This document shows, piece by piece, positions 34,436-42,500 of a stretch of DNA of 64,000 nucleotides. The translations under genes and the position numbers were made by a program. Source of the DNA: Christensenella sp964438705 (GTDB lineage: Bacteria; Bacillota; Clostridia; Christensenellales; Christensenellaceae); contig CAYTKQ010000003.1 of NCBI GenBank assembly GCA_964438705.1, positions 1 through 64,000 of the forward strand. The letters are read 5' to 3'. Position 1 is the stretch's first letter. Each line of letters starts with the position of its first letter. The notes under the pieces were generated by a model, which was not told the origin of the DNA, did not search any database, and saw only the letters and a program-made list of their open reading frames with translations.

Positions 34436-34470
34436 AAAAAACCGGTTTCTGCGCGAAACCGGTTTTTTTT
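34436..34470. terminator. Terminator after dfx
   Basis: Stem AAAACCGGTTTC/GAAACCGGTTTT with a T8 tail, probably bidirectional with the DUF6512-like gene. Confidence 0.9.
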
Positions 34471-34486
34471 TATGTCGTGTGCCACG

Positions 34487-35038
34487 TTAGGCCGGAAAAC
34501 CGAAGCCGCCCGTCGCGGAATCCTGAAAGAGCGGGATGTGCGGTGCAAACGCCGTAAACAGGAGCTCCATTGCAAGGACAGCCGCCAACAATATGAGGAT
34601 GAGGATCGGTGCAACGCTCATCAAACGGGCCGAACGGTATAGTCTGTGGGAAATATAGAAGGCGATGAACGTGAGAACAAAGGTGAAAATGATGTCGATG
34701 ATCAGACTTTCTACACCAAACATGCCGGTATAGGTATAGAAAAAAGTGATCATAAAAAGCAGGATCATAGACATGGAAATGGTCTTTGCCGCAAAAAAAC
34801 GCCAGAAATCGGGTTTGATCACAAAATATTCAATGATGGCATAGAACAGGAACGGGAAGTAAACGATCTTTGTGTGCTCCCACACGCTTTCGTTGACCGC
34901 CGCAAAAAGCCCGACGAAAAGGTTTTCGCCCGACCACTCAAAGAGAAAATGGAACACGGGGGCGAGGAGACAGACGATGATCGCGCCGATGAGCTCGAAG
35001 CGGGGCAATCTGCGATCCTCGAGGGATAAATTCATCAT
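34487..35038 (-). CDS. DUF6512-like membrane protein
   Basis: A 183-residue protein with about five membrane helices. The early segment HFLFEWSGENLFVGLFAAVNESVWEHTK is, from memory, the hallmark of the DUF6512 family; function unknown. I chose the ATG at 35038 because GGAGG lies 8 nt upstream. ATGs at 35065 and 35092 lack ribosome sites, and 35035 is an alternative. An ACGCCCG-AA-CGGGCGT palindrome at 35071-35086 lies in its leader. Confidence 0.75.
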   Translation of the reverse strand: MMNLSLEDRRLPRFELIGAIIVCLLAPVFHFLFEWSGENLFVGLFAAVNESVWEHTKIVYFPFLFYAIIEYFVIKPDFWRFFAAKTISMSMILLFMITFFYTYTGMFGVESLIIDIIFTFVLTFIAFYISHRLYRSARLMSVAPILILILLAAVLAMELLFTAFAPHIPLFQDSATGGFGFPA

Positions 35039-35131
35039 GATTGATACCTCCGTATGTTTAGACATGGGGTACGCCCGAACGGGCGTCTGCATATTGATAA
35101 ACCGGGTGAAAAGGAATATTCATTTTTTTGT

Positions 35132-35159
35132 TTGATTGAGGCCATATATTCGGTATAAT
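35132..35159 (+). promoter_or_regulatory. Promoter of the homocysteine methyltransferase-domain gene
   Basis: TTGATT at 35132-35137 and TATAAT at 35154-35159, spacer 16 bp. Confidence 0.7.
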
Positions 35160-35172
35160 AAGGAAAGAAAGA

Positions 35173-36441
35173 ATGAAAGGAACGATGAAAATGAGTTTAG
35201 CGGAGCAGTGTAAGGATAAGGTCTTGGTGTATGACGGTTCAAAGGGCGTCATGCTTCAAATAAAGGGGCTTTGCGGCGGGGAAAGTTCGGAGGAATGGAA
35301 TATAAGTCATCCCGACAAGGTGCGCGAGGTGTATGAAGAATACATCGCGGCGGGCGCGGACTTGATCCAAACCAACACATTTTGCGCGAATCGGCCGTCG
35401 CTTAGGAGCCACGGGCTCGAGGAACGGCTTTATGAGATCAATTATGAGGGCGCGAAGCTGGCGCTTGCGTGCGCGGCGGGGACCGATGTGATCGTTGCCG
35501 CGTCCATTGGGCCTACGGGGCTTTTTTTTCAGCCGGCGGGGGATATGACGTTTGACCTTGCGGTGGAGATTTTCAAGGAGCAGCTTACGCCTATCAAGGA
35601 CGCGGGTGTGTGTGTCGTCAACTTTGAAACGTTTACAGACCTCAACGAAATGCGTGCCGCTATGGTTGCGGCAAAGGAGCTCGGAGGGCTTGAGATCGTT
35701 GCGAGTATGACGTTTGACGGCGGACGGACGATGTCTGGAAATACGCCGGAAGCGTGCGCGGTGACATGCGCGGCGTTGGGCGCGGTACTCGTGGGCGCGA
35801 ACTGCTCGGGCGGACCGGAAAGCCTCATTGGGCCGATTGGGCAGATGAACGGCGTTGCGGGCGTGCCGCTGAGCGTGAAGCCGAATGCGGGGCTGCCGGA
35901 GATGGAATCGGGCGTGGCGGTATTTAAGCAGACGCCGGAAGATTTTGCGCGGCTTGCTCCGGAATTTATCGCGAATGGCGTGCGGTTGATCGGCGGGTGC
36001 TGCGGCAGCGGCCCGAAGCATATAGAAGCGCTGCGCGCGGCGGTGGACGCGGCGGGTGCCGCGGGCCAAAGGAGCGGCGCGGAGAAAATGCTTGCGTCGG
36101 CCTATGAGGCGGTGAAAGCGGCAGAGATGAAGACCGCGGAGATGAAGGTGGATACGGACGGCATCATCGCGGGCATGCAGGGCGGGGATTATTACTGCCT
36201 GATGGATGCGATCCCCATGGATGCGCAGGACGCGGACGCGGTGGTCGTCGACTTCGGGAGAATGGAATTATTTTTTGATATGTGGAGCTTTGCCTCTACG
36301 CTCGGTATGTTTGTGAAAAAGCCGGTGATCGTGCAGGGGGAAAGGCCGGAGGTTGCGCAGGCGTTTTTGCGCTGCTACGCGGGCCGCGCGGGGCTTCTTG
36401 TAAAGGGGGTTGCGGAAGCCTACGGGGCGCTGGAGCTTTAG
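35173..36441 (+). CDS. Homocysteine S-methyltransferase domain protein, MetH-like N-terminal part
   Basis: A 422-residue protein. Residues about 15-290 are a homocysteine methyltransferase barrel with zinc ligands C211 (GANCSGG) and C276-C277 (GGCCGSG), as in the first module of cobalamin-dependent MetH. The remaining 130 residues resemble part of a second barrel but lack the full folate- or cobalamin-binding modules. It could use another methyl donor or work with separate proteins. Starts at 35173, 35185 and 35191 are all in frame; the first has AAGGA 9 nt upstream. Methyl donor unknown. Confidence 0.82.
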   Translation: MKGTMKMSLAEQCKDKVLVYDGSKGVMLQIKGLCGGESSEEWNISHPDKVREVYEEYIAAGADLIQTNTFCANRPSLRSHGLEERLYEINYEGAKLALACAAGTDVIVAASIGPTGLFFQPAGDMTFDLAVEIFKEQLTPIKDAGVCVVNFETFTDLNEMRAAMVAAKELGGLEIVASMTFDGGRTMSGNTPEACAVTCAALGAVLVGANCSGGPESLIGPIGQMNGVAGVPLSVKPNAGLPEMESGVAVFKQTPEDFARLAPEFIANGVRLIGGCCGSGPKHIEALRAAVDAAGAAGQRSGAEKMLASAYEAVKAAEMKTAEMKVDTDGIIAGMQGGDYYCLMDAIPMDAQDADAVVVDFGRMELFFDMWSFASTLGMFVKKPVIVQGERPEVAQAFLRCYAGRAGLLVKGVAEAYGALEL

Positions 36442-36518
36442 AAATCAGCGTTTGAGCTTTAGGGTTCATAAATGCCACAAAAATGCCATATATTAGTGTT
36501 TAGCCACGTTTGGTTCAG

Positions 36519-36568
36519 TATAATAATATAAAATAATCAAATGGCAGCGTTCCGACAGCAAGGAACGC
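36519..36568 (+). promoter_or_regulatory. Promoter -10 and leader hairpin of the giant surface protein gene
   Basis: TATAAT at 36519-36524 with no good -35. A 7 bp stem GCGTTCC/GGAACGC at 36547-36568 lies in the leader, with no T-run. Confidence 0.5.
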
Positions 36569-36599
36569 CCGATACGACACAAATTATGGCGGGGACATC

Positions 36600-39500
36600 A
36601 TGAAGAATTTCAAAAAGGTTTGTTATTTTGCGTTGGCAATTCTGGTTTGTGTTGCGTTTATGCCCGTGCAGGGGTTTGCAACACTGACGGGAGCGGAGGA
36701 AGCCGCAGACGAGATCATATCGGAGCCGTCGCCTGCGCCGCCAGACGCGGTACAGGACGCGGGCGAGGGTGATGCGGAGCCAGACGGCGCGCCCACAGGG
36801 GAAGCGCCATTGGCGACGCAGGTGCCTTCTCCGCTGCCGACGGATGCGGAGAAGGCACCCGGCCCTTCATCACCACAGCCTTCGGCAACACCCGAAGAGC
36901 CGCAGGCGTCAGCCGACCCTGCGGAACCTTCCGGCGAGCCCGTGCCGGACTTCACGCCGCTTGGTCCGCCGCTGCAAAAAACGATGGCGCGTTCCATTTC
37001 GCTTTATTCCGTTCCATCCTCACCGCAATTTTCCATCGGCGGACAGCCGGGGGATTATTTGTACCTGATCTATGACCGCGGCGATTCGGGCGTGCGCTAT
37101 AAAAACATGGCGACGCTTGAGGTGTTTAAAGATGACAAAGCAGGTACGGGAAGCTGGCAAACCCAATATTATGACAACAACTCTTCCGGCGTGTCGATCT
37201 ACTATTCCATCAACGGCGTTCCGCGGCACTATGTGACACCCTATTACACCACATGGGCCGCAAGCGCGGGAACACAGCTCAAGGATTCCGACGCGGTCGT
37301 TACCAAGCCGGATAACAATACGATCAGCGTGAAATGGATCAATTCGGAATTCACGTTTGAGATGCGCTACATTTATCGTTCCGGCTCTCTTTCCTTTCAG
37401 CGTGAATATTATCTGACCAACACCAGCGGCGCGCAGATGACAAATGTGAAGCTGGTGTACGGTGGGGACACCTATTTTGGCGGAAACGATTATGGATATT
37501 CGTATTGGGATCCGAACCTGAACATGGTATATGTGCGGTCTTCAGACAGCGCATCCAATTTCATGGGGCTTTCGAGCGGAAGCGCCGGTGCGTATTTTGG
37601 CGGCGCGTATAACTTGGGGGCTGTTTTTGCAGATCAGGCAACGCTGCCCAACAGCGTGACCACGGCAAACACCGATCAAAGCTATTATTTACAGTGGAAC
37701 AAGCAATATATCAATGCAAGCGAAACCTTTTCGCCGAGTGCGACGGAAAGCTATTCCATCGGCGGAGCGCTGCAGGTGATCAGCCCGCAAAATCAAGGGC
37801 TTGCATCTCCCACGGCAGATACAAAGATCAAATATTCATTTCTTGCGGTCAACACGGATGGGGTATCGGCTCAATATGATTTCACCGCTGTTTCTTCAAG
37901 GGGATATTCGGTGGACATCACACCATCCAGCGCATCCATCGCGGCGAATGCTCAAAAGCAGGTGGACGTGACGGTGACGATCCCCGCGGGAGCCGCTGTG
38001 GGTGACGACAAGATCACGTTTACCGGAACGAACAATTCCACGGGAGTCAAGAGCGTGGCATACGCCATTACAACAATCACGACTCCTCCGGATGTGACAC
38101 CGCCCGTAATTGGGAATATTTCCTATACAAAAAATACGACATGGGTGAGCGGAAGCGAAACGGTCGGCTTCACCGTGACGGATAATGTGGCGGTGGACAA
38201 TACGTGGGTGCGCGTGCAAGACCCTTCCGGAAGCAGTGTTTCCGTTACAAAGGGGACAGGAAACGCCTACAGCTTCGTGGCTGCGGCAAGCGGGATATAT
38301 ACCATCAATGCAAAGGATACATCGGGCAATGCGGCGCTCCCGGCCTACACCAAACAGATCAACGTGGATAATACTCCGCCGGTGGTGGGGGGGATTCGCA
38401 TCGCACCTAAGGGTACGATCAATTATACCAGCATATTGAATACCGCATCCTATGGATATTTTACCAATGTAAGCAGTGAGATCACCGTTACGGCGAATGA
38501 CGCGGGCAGCGGAGTGAGCAGCCTGCGGTATCAGTTTGTGGCGCGGAACGGGTCGATCAATGAGAGCGCATGGGTATCGATGGACTATTCCGCAAACCCG
38601 CTGCAAACCAGAGACGTTGTGTTTTCCGCTTTGCCGAACTATGCGGCTTCACCCGTCACGCCTTTTGTGGGAAATGTTGCGGTTCGGCTGACGGACGCGG
38701 CGGGGAATACGACCACCACGACGCTCACGCAAAACGGAAAATATGTGAGTGAGAACACTGCGCCCAATGCGGGCATCACAGCGATAACCACCGGCTTTGA
38801 CCCGGCGAAGTGGTACACCTCTGTCGCCTTTCGAGCGGTGGCGTCAGACCCGGATTCCGGCCTGCAAAAGGTGGAATTGCTCAACAACGACACCGTCAAT
38901 TACACAAATACTCCGACGTCGCAGGCAAGTGGCCAAGGCGCCAGCTCGTCCGTATTTAATTACACCGCCACGGCACCGGGAATTTACAGTGTGCGTGCCC
39001 GCGCAACGGACAAAAGCGGCAACACAGGAATGAGCGTTGGGCAAGAGGTAAGAATATGCAACCAGACGCCGGTGCTGGTCTTAACCCCTGAGCCTCCGAC
39101 AGGATGGACGAATACCAATGTGGTGCTGAATCTGTCCAACTCGAACACACAGGTGTATTCCCCCGTCACCTATTATTATCAGAGGCAGGGAGACAGCGCA
39201 TGGCAGACGATCGGCACGGCGGAGCCGGGCGCATCCACCACATTTACCCTCAATGCCAATACGAATGCGACTTATATCTTTAAGGCCATCACTGCAACGG
39301 GCAAGGAATCTGTCGCTTTGAGCAGAACCATACAAATCGATAAAACAGCGCCGTCCGCCGCAGTCGTGCACACGCAGGCGCAAACCGCCGGTTTTGCGCA
39401 GGATACGCCGGACGGGGACAACGGATGGTATAAGACCATTCCGTCTATTTCCATCACGCCGCCCGCGCCTGTGGCGGACACAAACGAAAGCCCGGTGAAA

Positions 39501-42500
39501 ACCATGTACCGTTTTGCGGCGGAACCCAATTTTGCTTCGGCATCGGCGATCGAATACAATGGGACGAACCCTGTCATTACCGTGTCGGGTAAATACGTTC
39601 TCGAGGTATTCACGCGCGATGCGGCAGGCAATGAAAGCGCACATCAGACGCGTTATATTGATGTCGATACAGTTGTGCCGGTGATCGGCGAGATCACCAT
39701 GCGGGCAATGAATTTGGGAGACGTTACGGGCGTATGGGATCTGTTCGCACTGTTTGGCGGCAACGTGATTGTTTCCGCGCCTGTCAGCGACAACGCAAGC
39801 GGCCTTTTTGGCGTATATTATCAATTGGTGGCGGACGGGGCTACGTTTGATCCGGCGGGTTCGTTTACACGCTGTGCGACGGGCACAGACGGCACCTATC
39901 AGTTGACCGTCAGTCCTCAGTTTAAGGGAACGGTGTATTTGGCTGTAAAGGACAATGCCGGGAACGGAACATATAAGGTGTCAGGAAAATTGATTGCGGA
40001 TTCTGAGCCGCCCACGACGCCGAGCATAGACGCGGGAGGCTATACGCAAGGGACGTGGACCGCCGCACCTGTCAAAATACAGGCAGGCGGTTCGAGCGCG
40101 CTTTCGGGTATCGCGGGATATTACTACAGGGTAAAGGGTGAGCCGGATCTGATCGAGATGCCGCCAGGCGGCCTCAACGCCAATATTAACGCGGAAACAA
40201 CCTATCAAATTTACGCAAAAAGTAATCTCGGTATGCTGAGCGCGCCGACCGAGTTTGTTGTGCGCTGCGATACGCTGACGCCGCAGATCACGGCAATGGA
40301 GCGCCAGACCGACCCCACCAATCAGGATGTGGACATCGATATGACGGCGAGCGCGGGGCTTTCGGGCATCAAGCGCATTACGGTTTCGCTCAATGGAGGA
40401 ACGGCCATCGACATCACGCCGCGCTTTATAAATGGCAGCGGGACCATGAAGCTGTCCGCCAGTGGACGCTATACTTTTACAATAGAAAACGGGATGGGCA
40501 TCACATCTTCCACGACATGCAGCATCACAAACATCGACAAGCAGGCTCCGGACCAGCCAGCCTACAGCGTGGCGCCGGATACGAAGAATCCGGCAGGCAA
40601 CGAGCCTTGGCGTACGGAGGCGCAAACCATAACAGTGACGCCTGTGACAGCGGATGGCGGCAGCGCGGTCGTGACCTATTACGCCCTTTACGCGACGGGT
40701 CAGCCGGCACCTGCGGGTACGGCGTATACGGTGCCGATCACGGTCGATACGGATGGGGTATACACCTTTGAGGTATGGGCGCAGGATGCGGCCGGAAATC
40801 AGTCGGGCAGGCAAACACGGCAAATCAGCATCGACAAAACACCGCCGAACGTTACCATGACGCTTGACGGAACGTCACCTTTTACGAACAGTGCGGATGT
40901 CTTGTTTACGACGAACGACGACCTTTCCGGCGTATGGTATGTGGTGTACACGGTGAAGAATGCGGACGGAAGCGTAAAGGACAGCGGCTACCGCGGAATG
41001 ACGGGCGGCAGTGTGCGCATCAATGTTGCAGCGCCGTTTGAAGGAACAGTGGAGGCGCGCATTTATGACCACGCCGGAAATTCGGCGGGCGAGACGAGCG
41101 AGACATTCGTCGTCACACAGGGCATCACGGTCACGCGGGCATCGGCTGCGGAAAAAACATCCGGACTTCCTTACTACGGGCGGTGGCTGAACGACGAAGT
41201 AACCTTTGTGCTGGATGTGGCAGGGCCTTTGCCGGAGGATACGACCGTAACAGGTTATGAATTCAGCACGGACGGAAACACGTGGGTCAATACAGGCGTT
41301 GTATTTGACCCTGTCGCGCAAACGGCGGCCTTCACGACATCTGCGGAAGGGGAAAACACGTATTATTTCCGCGCGCTCACAGAATATCATAATCCGTCCA
41401 CAGGTACGGATACGCCGATCGAGGGCATCCCCACGCCGGCGTTTACGACGCGGATCGACACGACTGCGCCAAATGTGCCCACTGCGACAATCGCACAGAG
41501 CGAATACGCAAGCGGCGTATATAACGGGTATATCACGGTAACGCTTGCGGGAAGCGACACCGTCAGCGCGATCCGTACGCTGCAATATTCCTTAAACGGC
41601 GGTACGACATGGCAAAATTATTCCGGGGCGTTCAACATCAATCCACAATTTGCGGGGGGTGTCATGATGCGCGCGGAAGATATGGCGGGCAATACGAACG
41701 ACGGCACCACGGGGTCGTTTGTGATCGACCGCGCGGAGCCCGCGCCGCCTACGCTCAGCGCGATGGCGGGCAGCGACGCGTATGGCGGAAACGCGTGGAC
41801 AAGGGAGGACGTTGTGATCAGCGTCTCCGGCGGAGAGCCATCGCCTCCGCCGACAGGGTTCAGCGGGATCGCGAAATATGAATACAGCACGGACGGCGGA
41901 GCAAGCTGGCAAACGACGGGTGCGGGTAATACGATCACGATCAACACAGACGGAAAAACCAATGTGCGCGTGCGCGCGGTTTCCAAAGCGGGCATTGCCG
42001 GAGGCTTTGCGGTGTTCAGCGTGTGGAGGGATTCCGTCACGCCGGATATCACGGTGAGCGCTGCTGCAAACGAAATGCCTTATGACGGAACGACATGGAC
42101 TGCGGGCGATGTGACCTTCACGCTTGACACCACTAATACGTATGCTTCGTCATATCACTATGAATATCAGAAAACGGGGGACAGCGGTTGGACGAAACTG
42201 CCCGGGAATACGCTGACAATCAGCGAAAGCGGCAATGTTGGATATGTATTCCGTATTGTGAGCGAAACGGGGAGTACGGATTCGCCTGTATATACAGTTA
42301 AAATCGACAAAATAAAGCCGGGGAAGGCCAGTGCCACGGTGAGCGGCACATTGGGGCAGAACGGCTGGTATACAGCGCTCACAGGCATCACCATTCCGCA
42401 GGTGACGCTGGATGTGGACGATATACAGCGCAGCGATATCACAGCCATGTATTCCCTCTATCAACCGGGCGCCGAGCCGCCTGCATATGCCCCAGGAACG

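Noticed and set aside
35173..36441. Homocysteine methyltransferase gene as a pseudogene
   Set aside because: The zinc cysteines are intact and the frame is open with a promoter, so it is kept as a functional gene with an unusual C-terminus.
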